16,905 nt of DNA from positions 1-16,905 of the forward strand of contig JABFVJ010000450.1 in the NCBI GenBank assembly GCA_013362835.1, written 5' to 3'. Position 1 is the first letter of the stretch; every line of letters starts with the position of its first letter. A model generated the notes under the pieces. That model did no database searches. It was not told the DNA's origin and saw only the letters and a list, made by a program, of their open reading frames with translations. This document shows positions 1 to 7,764 of this stretch, one piece after another. Made by a program: the position numbers and the translations under genes. Source of the DNA: Nonomuraea sp. (GTDB lineage Bacteria > Actinomycetota > Actinomycetes > Streptosporangiales > Streptosporangiaceae).

Positions 1-282
1 CCGGCCGTCGACGCGCGCCAGCACCTGCCCCTTGGCCACCTTGGTCCCGACCTTGACGTACACCTTGGTCAGCGGCCCGGACGAGCCGAACGCCAGGTCG
101 CGGCGCGCACCGTCCACCGTGCTGCCCGCGGCGCTGACCAGGGCGGTGACCTCGCCCCGCTGGGCGGCGGCGAGCCGTACCTGGACGGCGGGCGGGGCGT
201 CGTCGCGGAGTGCCAGCGCCAGGCCCGACCCGGCGACGAGCACGGCGAGGGCGAGCCCGCCCAGCGCGAAAGTCGGTCTCAT
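1..282 (-). CDS. Efflux adaptor (HlyD/MacA-like membrane fusion protein), N-terminal part
   Basis: Partial gene running off the left edge: 94 codons are visible from the ATG at 282. The protein starts MRPTFALGGLALAVLVAG, a signal peptide or membrane anchor at residues 4-25. A beta/lipoyl-like segment follows, with RGEVTALVSAAG at about 43-54 and the biotinyl-lipoyl-type stretch VYVKVGTKVAKGQVLARVDG at about 74-93. It is clearly paralogous to the adaptor encoded divergently at 429; compare VYVKVGTKVAKGQVLARVD with IYVKAGDKVAKGDILARLD. In the family such proteins link or stabilise ABC-type exporters and act outside the membrane. A second transporter set probably lies to the left (inference). 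The ribosome binding site is weak; an ATG 10 bases upstream is out of frame. Confidence 0.85.
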   Translation of the reverse strand, partial: MRPTFALGGLALAVLVAGSGLALALRDDAPPAVQVRLAAAQRGEVTALVSAAGSTVDGARRDLAFGSSGPLTKVYVKVGTKVAKGQVLARVDGR

Positions 283-365
283 GGGCGCCCATCCTGGCCG
301 ACCAGGTTCGCGGCAGCCTGCGAGGAGCCTGAGAGTTACCTGTGCGCCCCGGCGGGGACGGCGGT

Positions 366-383
366 TGTCAGCGAACGTTCAGC
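366..383. promoter_or_regulatory. Direct-repeat operator candidate upstream of the efflux operon
   Basis: In the 146-bp gap between the two divergent adaptor genes, TGTCAGC (366-372) and GTTCAGC (377-383) form a direct repeat separated by GAAC. TCAGC recurs exactly with an 11-bp period, one helical turn. OmpR/PhoB-family regulators bind 7+4 direct repeats of this kind, and one is encoded at 4089 in this operon. A weaker third unit, TCACGGC, follows at 388-394. An 8-bp palindrome GAACGTTC (372-379) overlaps the repeat. No convincing -35/-10 pair was found. The link to the local regulator is inference. Confidence 0.35.
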
Positions 384-428
384 TACGTCACGGCTGCGGC
401 GCAGGCTGGTGTGCAAGGGTCACCCGCT

Positions 429-1546
429 GTGAAGGTGTCGAAAAGGCGCAGAGCGCTGATAACCAACGGAGCACTCGGAGTGCTCCTGCTGGGCGGTGCC
501 GGGCTCGCCTACGCCCAGCTCGGCACGGACCAGGCGGCAGGCGAGACGACCGTACGCACGGTGAGCGCGAGCCGCGGCTCCGTGACCGCCTCGGTGTCCG
601 CCTCGGGCGCGGTGGCGAGCTCCAAGACCAGGGCGCTCTCGTTCGGCACGAACGGGACGGTCGAGCGGATCTACGTCAAGGCCGGCGACAAGGTCGCCAA
701 GGGCGACATCCTGGCCAGGCTGGACGACTCCGCCGCCCAGGAGAGCCTGTCGGCCGCCAAGGCCACGTACGACAGCGCCCTCGACGACGGCACCGGCACG
801 GCCGCGCTCTACGCCTCCTACGTCAAGGCCCGCAACGCCTACCGCGAGGCCCAGCGGACGGTGGCGGCCACCGTGCTGCGGGCCCCCTTCAAGGGCACGG
901 TCACGGCGGTGAACGGCTCGGTCGGCGGCACGGCCTCAGGCTCGGGGACAGGGACGGGCTCGGGACAGGGCCAGACCCAGACCCAGACCGGTACGGGCAC
1001 GGGCGGCTTCATCGACCTGGCCGACACCGGCAGGCTCCAGCTCGTCGGCACCTTCACCGAGTCGGACGTCGGCAAGCTGAAACAGGGCCAGAGCGCCACC
1101 GTCACCTTCGACGCGCTGCCCGGGGTGACCGCGGACGGCAAGGTCACCCAGATCCAGCCGGTCGCCTCCACCAGCAACAACGTCGTCCAGTACCCGGTCA
1201 CGGTCACCTTCACCAAGGTCCCGTCGCAGGTCAGGCTGGGCCAGACGGCGACCGTCGAGGTCGTGGTGGGCCAGGCCGACGGCGTCGTCACGGTCCCCTC
1301 CACGGCGGTCTCCACCAGCGGCGGCCAGACGACGGTCACCCTGCTCACCGGCGGCCGCCAGGTCAGGACCCCGGTCGTGGTCGGCGTCCAGGGCACGGCG
1401 CTCACCGAGATCAAGTCCGGCGTGTCAGAGGGAGACCAGCTCGTGCCCCCGGCGACCACGACCGGCACGCAGGGCAACAACCTGCGCGGCGGCTTCGGCG
1501 GCGGGACCGGGTTCCCGGGTGGCGGCGGCGTTCCGGGAGGCGGGCG

Positions 1547-1550
<4 letters not shown>
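429..1550 (+). CDS. Efflux adaptor (membrane fusion protein, HlyD/MacA-like)
   Basis: 373 aa from a GTG start chosen because AAGGG lies 9 bases upstream and the protein then begins MKVSKRRRAL followed by a membrane segment or signal at about 11-30. Longer in-frame starts would place about 29 odd residues before this signal. Order: beta-barrel/lipoyl start at 42-62, lipoyl-like half IYVKAGDKVAKGDILARLDD at 81-100, a short helical hairpin at about 102-145, second lipoyl half LRAPFKGTVTAVNG at 150-163, a Gly/Ser/Thr/Gln-rich insertion at 165-193, beta-barrel at about 197-285 and a membrane-proximal domain at 286-345. The C-terminal tail (353-373) is Gly-rich. In the family this is the extracytoplasmic partner of a MacB-type ABC exporter. 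Its stop overlaps the ATPase start (ATGA), so the two are translationally coupled. Substrate unknown. Confidence 0.9.
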
Positions 1551-2288
<738 letters not shown>

Positions 2289-2302
<14 letters not shown>

Positions 2303-3548
2303 GATCCTCCGCTTCGCGCTGCGCGGCCTGCTGGCCAACAAGATGCGCAGCGCCCTGACCACCCTCGGCATCCTCATCGGCGTGGCCGCGGTCATCCTGC
2401 TGGTGGCGGTCGGCGAGGGCTCCTCGCAGAGCATCCAGAAGAACATCCAGCGGCTCGGCGCCAACACGCTCACGATCTCCCCGTCGTTCTCGGGCGGCGG
2501 GGGCGGCGGGGGCGGCGGGGGCATGCGCGGGCCGGGCGGGGGCGGCAACACCGGGCCGCGTACGCAGGCCAGGCAGCTCAGCCTCGCCGACGCCAAGGCG
2601 CTGACCGACAGGACGCTCGCGCCGTCGGTCAAGTCGGTCTCGCCGGTGGTCAACGCCTCCTCCTCGACCGCCGCGTACGGCGCCGCCAGCCACACGATCG
2701 GCCAGTTCGTCGGCACCTACCCCAGCTACTTCGAGGCCATGAACAAGCCCGTGGCCAAGGGCACGTACTTCTTCAACGACGACGTGCTGGCCGCGCGGAA
2801 GGTCGTGGTGCTCGGGCAGACGGTGGTGGAGGAGCTGTTCGGCACGGTCGACCCGATCGGCAGGCAGGTCAGCGTGTCAGGCGTGCCGTTCACCGTGGTC
2901 GGGGTGCTGAAGGAGAGCGGCTCGACCGGCATGCAGGACGCCGACGACGTGGCCATCGCGCCGCTGCCGGCCGTGCAGCAGAGCCTGAGCGGGTTCGGCT
3001 CGCTCGGCTCGATCGTCGTGCAGGCCACCGGGGCCGAGGCGACCACGACGGCGCAGTCGGAGGTCACGGCTATCCTCAACCAACGACACGGCATCACGAA
3101 CGACAACCCCGACTACCGCATTCTCAACCAGGCCACGCTGCAGGAGACCGTGAGTGAGGCGACCGGCACCTTCACCGTGCTGCTCGGCGCCGTCGCGGCC
3201 ATCTCGCTGCTGGTGGGCGGCATCGGCATCACCAACATCATGCTGGTCACCGTGACCGAGCGGACCCGCGAGATCGGCATCCGCAAGGCGATCGGCGCGC
3301 CGCGGAGCGCGATCCTCGGCCAGTTCCTGATGGAGGCCACGCTGCTGAGCCTGGTCGGCGGGTTGCTGGGGGTGCTGGTGGCCTTCATCGGCACCAGGTT
3401 CACCGTGGCCGGCATCGAGCCGGTCCTCGTGCCGTCGTCCGTCGCGCTGGCGCTGGGCGTGTCGGTGGGGATCGGGCTGTTCTTCGGCAGTTATCCCGCC
3501 AACAGGGCGGCCAAGCTCAGGCCCATCCAGGCCTTGCGGCATGAGTAA
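2289..3548 (+). CDS. ABC transporter permease (MacB/FtsX fold)
   Basis: 419 aa from GTG 2289, which overlaps the ATPase by 14 bases; GAGG lies 10 bases upstream. One membrane helix at about 22-42 is followed by a large extracytoplasmic MacB_PCD-like domain (about 43-290). Three C-terminal helices follow at about 293-317, 340-365 and 382-403. The FtsX-family hallmark ITNIMLVTVTERTREIGIRK-AIGA lies after TM2 (about 314-337). N-terminal ALRGLLANKMRSALTTLGILIGV and C-terminal NRAAKLRPIQALRHE are typical MacB boundaries. Residues 69-78 are ten glycines, followed by MRGPGGGG, an unusual flexible insertion encoded by a 9-bp tandem repeat. With the ATPase and adaptor it should form a mechanotransmission-type exporter. 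Substrate unknown. Confidence 0.93.
2492..2522 (+). repeat. 9-bp tandem repeat encoding poly-glycine
   Basis: GGGCGGCGG occurs three times in a row (2492-2500, 2501-2509, 2510-2518), then GGGC. Each unit adds Gly-Gly-Gly in frame, so slippage by whole units would change linker length without a frameshift. The G-rich strand could also fold into a G-quadruplex. Confidence 0.85.
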
Positions 3549-3552
3549 GGAG
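3547..3552 (+). promoter_or_regulatory. Ribosome binding site deciding the GTG 3559 start
   Basis: A perfect AAGGAG overlaps the permease stop codon (TAA 3546-3548) and sits six bases before GTG 3559. This favours GTG 3559 over the in-frame ATG at 3541, which lies before the site. Confidence 0.75.
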
Positions 3553-3558
3553 AATGAC

Positions 3559-4092
3559 GTGACCAAGCTCGACTCCTCCCCGTTCCCCGACGACCTGGGG
3601 GAGGAGCTCGCCGTCCAGCCCGCCAAGGGCTTCTCGAAGCTGACGCTCGGGCTGGCCGCCGGCGTCGTGCTGGTGGCGGGCGTCCTCATCGGGATCCAGG
3701 CGGGCAAGGCGTTCGGCTCCTCCTCCGGTACGCCGGCCGCCGCCCAGCAGGGACGTACGAACGGCCAGCTCCCCGGCGGCTACGGCCGTCAGGGCGGCTA
3801 CGGCCAGCAGCCCGGAAGCGGCCAGAACGGCGGCTTCGGGCAGCGGATGGGCGGCGGCACGGTCGGCACGGTCGAGAAGGTCGACGGCGACAAGGTCTAC
3901 GTCAAGACCATGGACGGCGCCACGGTCACCGTGACCACCAGCGACCGGACCACGGTGCAGATCTCCAAGCCGGGCAAGGTCGCCGACCTCGCGGCCGGCA
4001 CCACGGTCGTGGTCCGCGGGCAGCAGGCCGGCGACGGCTCGGTGACCGCGACCACGATCACGCAGGGGAGCCAGGGGGGAGGCCCGCGATGA
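3559..4092 (+). CDS. Single-pass membrane protein with DUF5666-like domain
   Basis: 177 aa from GTG 3559, chosen for the AAGGAG six bases upstream. Residues 1-26 are an acidic cytoplasmic tail and 27-48 a membrane helix (LTLGLAAGVVLVAGVLIGIQ). Residues 55-100 form a Gly/Gln/Tyr-rich disordered stretch (GGYGRQGGYGQQ). Residues 101-169 are a small beta domain, with TVGTVEKVDGDKVYVKTMDG then TVTVTTSDRTTV and LAAGTTVVVRGQQAGDGSVTATTI. That alternation resembles DUF5666 (OB-like) domains; assignment is by pattern only. The predicted topology puts this domain outside the cell. Its place between the permease and the response regulator suggests an accessory or sensing role in the exporter, but the function is unknown. 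Its stop overlaps the next ATG. Confidence 0.8.
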   Translation: MTKLDSSPFPDDLGEELAVQPAKGFSKLTLGLAAGVVLVAGVLIGIQAGKAFGSSSGTPAAAQQGRTNGQLPGGYGRQGGYGQQPGSGQNGGFGQRMGGGTVGTVEKVDGDKVYVKTMDGATVTVTTSDRTTVQISKPGKVADLAAGTTVVVRGQQAGDGSVTATTITQGSQGGGPR

Positions 4093-4781
4093 GCGAACCC
4101 GAGGCCAGGCTGCTGGTGGTCGACGACGAACCCAACATCAGGGAGCTGTTCTCGGCCAGCCTGCGCATGGCCGGGTTCGAGGTGCTGACCGCCGCCGACG
4201 GCAGGGAGGCCCTGCGGGTGGCCGAGGAGAGCGCGCCCGACCTGGTGATGCTCGACGTGATGCTGCCCGACCTCGACGGCCTGGCGGTCGCGGGAAGGCT
4301 GCGGTCCCGCGGCCGCCGGGTCCCGGTGCTGTTCGTGACCGCCAAGGACGCGCCGGAGGACAGGATCGCCGGTCTCGGCCTTGGCGAGGACTACGTGACC
4401 AAGCCGTTCAGCCTGGAGGAGGTTATCGCCAGGATCCGGGCGGTGCTGCGCAGGACCAGGCGGGGCGTGCCGCCGCCGAACCGGCTGCGGATCGCCGACC
4501 TGGAGCTGGACGAGGAGAGCCACGAGGTCTGGCGCGACGGCATCCCGGTGCGCCTGTCGCCCACGGAGTTCCGCCTGCTGCAGTACTTCATGCTCAACGT
4601 GGGCCGGGTGCTGTCCAAGACGCAGATCCTCGACCACGTCTGGAACGGCGACTGGCGCACCGACGTCGGCCTGGTCGAGTCGTACGTGTCCTACCTGCGC
4701 CGCAAGATCGACACCGGTGACCGCAAGTACCTGCACACGCTGCGGGGAGTCGGCTACATCCTGCGCCCGCCCCGCATATGA
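4089..4781 (+). CDS. OmpR/PhoB-family response regulator
   Basis: 230 aa from ATG 4089, with GGGGGGAGG six bases upstream and an ATGA overlap with the preceding gene. The receiver domain spans about 7-122: acidic pair Asp12-Asp13, phosphoacceptor Asp56 in LDVMLPD, Thr84 in FVTAKD and Lys105 in YVTKPF. The winged-helix DNA-binding domain (about 133-228) has LSPTEFRLLQYFMLN and the recognition helix region DVGLVESYVSYLRRKID, ending in RGVGYILR. It is a TcrA/PrrA-like actinobacterial regulator. Before the conserved lysine the sequence GLGLGEDYVTKPF is one residue shorter than the usual GGDDY or GADDY form. It is partnered with the kinase at 4778 and probably regulates the operon that encodes it (inference). 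Confidence 0.95.
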   Translation: MSEPEARLLVVDDEPNIRELFSASLRMAGFEVLTAADGREALRVAEESAPDLVMLDVMLPDLDGLAVAGRLRSRGRRVPVLFVTAKDAPEDRIAGLGLGEDYVTKPFSLEEVIARIRAVLRRTRRGVPPPNRLRIADLELDEESHEVWRDGIPVRLSPTEFRLLQYFMLNVGRVLSKTQILDHVWNGDWRTDVGLVESYVSYLRRKIDTGDRKYLHTLRGVGYILRPPRI

Positions 4782-6265
4782 GGAAGCACCTCGCGCGCGC
4801 CCCGCTCTGGCTGCGCCTGGTCTCGGCCACGCTGCTGCTGGTCACCCTCGCCATCACGCTGACCGGCCTGTTCACCGTGCGGCTGCTGCGCGGCTACCTG
4901 GTCGAGCGGGTGGACAGGCAGCTCATCGCGGCCGGCGCGCCGCGCGACCTGCCGCCGCCGCCCGAGACCCGGCCCGAGGTACGCCAGCCGCAGCGCTTCT
5001 TCGGGCTGTTCCACTCGGTGCTGGTCGACGCGGGCGGCACGACCGTCCGGGTGCTGAGCGAGTCGACCGAGGAGCAGACGCCGAAGCTGCCCCGCCTGAC
5101 GCTCGCCGACGTCGTCGCGCGCGCCGGGCGGCCGTTCACGGTGGAGTCCGTCGCTCCCGGTGGCCCCGACTGGCGGGTCATCGCGACGCCGGGGCGCGGC
5201 GGCGACAGCCGCGTGGTCGCCGTCAGCCTCGGCGACGTGGAGGGCACCGTACGCAGGCTCGCCCTGATCGTGGCCTTCGCCGGGGGCGGCACGCTGATCG
5301 TGCTCGGCTTCGCCTGCTACTGGCTGGTCCGGCGCAGTCTGCGGCCGTTGCGGGAGATCGCCCGTACGGCCAGGGACATCGCGGGCGGCGACCTGTCGCG
5401 CCGCGTGCCGATGTGGGCGGCCACCACCGAGGTCGGCAAGCTGGGCCGCTCGCTCAACGGCATGCTCGCCCAGATCGAGTCGGCCGCGCGCGAGCGGGAG
5501 GAGGCGGCCGAGTCGGCCCGCGCGTCCGCCACGGCCGCGCGGCGCTCGGAGGAGGTCATGCGCAGGTTCATGGCCGACGCCTCGCACGAGCTGCGTACGC
5601 CGCTCACCTCGATCAGGGGGTTCGCCGAGCTGTACCGGCTGGGCGAGGAGAAGGACCTGACCGAGGCCGTACGGCTGCTCGGCCGCATCGAGGGGCAGGC
5701 CGCGCGCATGGGGCTGCTGGTGGAGGACATGCTGCTGCTGGCCAGGCTGGATCAGCGGCGCGAACTGGCGATGCGCCCCTTCGACCTGCTCAGCCTGGCC
5801 GCGACCACGGTCATCGACGCCCAGACGCTCGCGCCGGACCGCCGGATCGAGCTGGTACGCCTGGACGGCGGCGAGGGCGAGGTGCTGGTGACCGGTGACG
5901 AGTCGCGGCTCGGCCAGGTGCTCGGCAACCTCGTGACCAACGCGCTCAGCCACACCCCGGCGGGCACCGCGTTCGAGGTGCGGGTCGGGCTGGACGGCGA
6001 GCGGGCCGTGGTGGAGGTGGCCGACGAAGGGCCAGGGTTCACGCCTGAGGTGGCCGAGCGGGTGTTCGAACGGTTCTACCGGGCCGATCCGGCGCGGGGT
6101 GTGGGCGGGGCCGGGCTGGGGCTGTCGATCGCGGCGACGCTGGTGGAGGCGCACGGCGGCGTGATCATGGCCGAGGGCGCTCCGGGCAAGGGCGCGCTGT
6201 TCCGCGTGATCCTTCCGGTGGCGGGCCCGGGAGCGGGACCGGGGGCGGGTCAGCCGAAGGTGTAG
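4778..6265 (+). CDS. HAMP-containing sensor histidine kinase
   Basis: 495 aa from ATG 4778, coupled by an ATGA overlap with no clear separate ribosome binding site. TM1 at about 13-35 and TM2 at about 161-183 flank an extracytoplasmic sensor region of about 125 residues that is Pro/Arg-rich early on. HAMP lies at about 186-235. The HisKA helix contains His270 in FMADASHELRTPLTS. The HATPase domain has the N-box NLVTNAL (384-390), G1 VADEGPGF (414-421), F-box ERFYRA (431-436) and G2 GGAGLGLSIA (443-452). The C-terminal tail is GPGAGPGAGQPKV. It is the cognate kinase of the regulator before it and the last gene of the exporter operon. Its stop lies 16 bases inside the convergent gene. The signal sensed is unknown; cell-envelope stress or the exported compound is plausible. 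Confidence 0.95.
   Translation: MRKHLARAPLWLRLVSATLLLVTLAITLTGLFTVRLLRGYLVERVDRQLIAAGAPRDLPPPPETRPEVRQPQRFFGLFHSVLVDAGGTTVRVLSESTEEQTPKLPRLTLADVVARAGRPFTVESVAPGGPDWRVIATPGRGGDSRVVAVSLGDVEGTVRRLALIVAFAGGGTLIVLGFACYWLVRRSLRPLREIARTARDIAGGDLSRRVPMWAATTEVGKLGRSLNGMLAQIESAAREREEAAESARASATAARRSEEVMRRFMADASHELRTPLTSIRGFAELYRLGEEKDLTEAVRLLGRIEGQAARMGLLVEDMLLLARLDQRRELAMRPFDLLSLAATTVIDAQTLAPDRRIELVRLDGGEGEVLVTGDESRLGQVLGNLVTNALSHTPAGTAFEVRVGLDGERAVVEVADEGPGFTPEVAERVFERFYRADPARGVGGAGLGLSIAATLVEAHGGVIMAEGAPGKGALFRVILPVAGPGAGPGAGQPKV
6223..6249 (+). other. Putative G-quadruplex at the convergent gene junction
   Basis: Runs of three or more G at 6223-6225, 6229-6231, 6235-6237, 6241-6245 and 6247-6249 are separated by loops CCC, AGC, ACC and C. 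They encode the kinase's Gly/Pro tail and end one base before the stop codon of the opposite gene. Folding is inference; no conventional terminator hairpin with a T-run was seen here. Confidence 0.4.
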
Positions 6266-7641
6266 CCGTACAGGCCGGTGCCCTTGCTCACCTGGCGGAG
6301 TCTGCCCAGGCGCAGGCCGGTCTCGCGGACGCCGGGGGCGTACATGACCAGGCCCTGGTCGGGGGAGGCGGCCACGAGGCCGTACAGGGGGTGGGAGCCG
6401 GTCAGCGCGCGATACCGGGAGCCCCAGCCGGGCAGCGTGGTCAGCGCGGCGCCGAAGTCGCGCCCCTTGCCCTTGATCAGCAGGTTCCCCACCCGCGTCA
6501 GGCCGCCCGACGCGCGTCCCTGGAGCACCTGGACGGCGTGCTCGCCGGGCACCCCGACGGCCAGCTCGTCCCGGCCGTCGCCGGTGAAGTCCCCGGCGGC
6601 CAGCGCCGCGCCGAACCGGTCGTAGTAGCGCGGCTCGCCCTTCAGCGACCGCTGCGACCACGCCTCGCTGCCGTGGGTGCGCAGGCCGGCGCGGGAGCCG
6701 TACAGGACGTCGACGGTGCCGTCGCCGTAGTCCATGGCCCGCTGGTTCTCGCTGAGGCCCTCGCCGGGGACGCCGATCGCCAGGTCGTCGCGTCCGTCGC
6801 CGTCGAAGTCACCGGTGGCGAGGGCCGCGCCGAAGGCGTCCCACTTCTCCGAGGCGCCCTTGATCCCGGGCGAGCTCTGCGTCAGCAGGCGGGCCTGCCG
6901 GGCGCGCGGGTCGATCACCGTCACCGACCCCTGGCCGTCCAGCCGCACGCTGTCGGCGGGCGCGCCGACGGCCAGCTCGTCCCTGCCGTCGCCGTCGAAG
7001 TCCCCGGCCGTCAGCGCCGCGCCCCACTGGTCGGTCACGTTCGCGGCCTGCCGCACCCACCGCGTCCGCTGACTGATCCGGTACGCCTTCCGCCCCTTCA
7101 TCCCGTAGATCGTGACCGCGCCGCCCGAGGCGTGGCTCGGCGAGCCCACGGCCAGCTCGTCCTTGCCGTCGCCGTCCAGGTCGCCGGCGGCCAGCGCGGC
7201 TCCGAACCGGTCGCTGCCCCGCCCGGCCGGGGTCAGCCGCCGGCCCTCGGTCAGCCCGGCGGGGGAGCCGTCGAAGATCTGCACGACCCCTTCGCCGTCC
7301 GCGCCGGGCACCCGCGCCCCCGCGAACTCCTCCGACACCCCGACCGCCAGGTCGGCGCAGCGGTCGCCGTCGAAGTCGCCCACCGCCAGCGCCGAGCCGA
7401 ACGCGTCGCCGGGTTCGGCGTCGCGCTGGGTGAGCTCGAGCGTGCGGCCGGTCCCGTACATGACGGTGACGGAACCGGCCCGGGAGTGGTCGTAGGGGGC
7501 GGCGACGGCGAGGTCGGCGCGGCCGTCGCCGTCGAAGTCGTACGGGTGGCCCCCGCAGGAGCGGGCGGCGGCGGGCCCCGTACCGGTGGCGAGGGGGACG
7601 ACCAGGCAGGCGGCTAGCAGCACGTTCATACCGACAGTCAT
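6250..7641 (-). CDS. Secreted FG-GAP (integrin-alpha-like) beta-propeller protein
   Basis: 463 aa from ATG 7641; ATG 7629 and GTG 7674 are alternatives. GGAG is adjacent to ATG 7641 and 12 bases before ATG 7629, so the start is uncertain. An Ala/Leu/Val-rich signal peptide ends near AAARS (24-28); its n-region has no positive charge. Six Ca-binding loops of the type DxDGDGxxDLAV lie at about 35, 89, 154, 214, 278 and 351, with FGAAL/GDFDGDG spacing of about 54-73 residues. A seventh, worn-out blade lies at about 397-435, giving the seven-bladed integrin-like fold. The mature protein has only two cysteines (29 and 95). The role is probably extracellular binding; no catalytic domain is attached. 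It converges on the kinase gene with a 16-base overlap. Confidence 0.88.
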   Translation of the reverse strand: MTVGMNVLLAACLVVPLATGTGPAAARSCGGHPYDFDGDGRADLAVAAPYDHSRAGSVTVMYGTGRTLELTQRDAEPGDAFGSALAVGDFDGDRCADLAVGVSEEFAGARVPGADGEGVVQIFDGSPAGLTEGRRLTPAGRGSDRFGAALAAGDLDGDGKDELAVGSPSHASGGAVTIYGMKGRKAYRISQRTRWVRQAANVTDQWGAALTAGDFDGDGRDELAVGAPADSVRLDGQGSVTVIDPRARQARLLTQSSPGIKGASEKWDAFGAALATGDFDGDGRDDLAIGVPGEGLSENQRAMDYGDGTVDVLYGSRAGLRTHGSEAWSQRSLKGEPRYYDRFGAALAAGDFTGDGRDELAVGVPGEHAVQVLQGRASGGLTRVGNLLIKGKGRDFGAALTTLPGWGSRYRALTGSHPLYGLVAASPDQGLVMYAPGVRETGLRLGRLRQVSKGTGLYGYTFG

Positions 7642-7710
7642 CTCCGGTCCGGTCGAACCAGGACTTAACACCACGAGAACGGGTCAGGAGGGCACGATGC
7701 ACATCCTCCG

Positions 7711-7723
7711 GGAAGGGACTTCC
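7711..7723. promoter_or_regulatory. Short inverted repeat in the divergent P450/propeller gap
   Basis: GGAAG-GGA-CTTCC is a perfect 5-bp-arm inverted repeat in the 123-bp gap, 41 bases before the P450 start. It could be an operator, but arms this short occur by chance in GC-rich DNA. No clear promoter hexamers were seen here. Confidence 0.2.
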
Positions 7724-7764
7724 GGCCCGTCCGCGCGGCGGCCGGAACGTGCCAGGATAGACGG

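Noticed and set aside
971..989. Triple CAGACC tandem repeat in the adaptor as a regulatory or mobile-element repeat
   Set aside because: Very short, in frame, and explained by the Gln-Thr-rich loop it encodes.
32..1546. Open frame continuous with the ABC ATPase, giving a 756-residue protein
   Set aside because: The upstream part is antisense to the left adaptor and out of frame with the real adaptor at 429. The ATPase has its own GGGAGG-spaced ATG at 1547.
3541..3558. ATG 3541 as the start of the DUF5666-like gene
   Set aside because: It lies upstream of the AAGGAG site and inside the permease end; GTG 3559 has ideal spacing.
4754..6661. 635-residue minus-strand frame opposite the sensor kinase
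   Set aside because: Arg/Gly/Pro/His-rich shadow without motifs; the plus-strand kinase is complete.
6391..7617. Plus-strand frame opposite the propeller gene
   Set aside because: Its apparent repeats merely mirror the repeated Ca-loop codons of the minus-strand gene.
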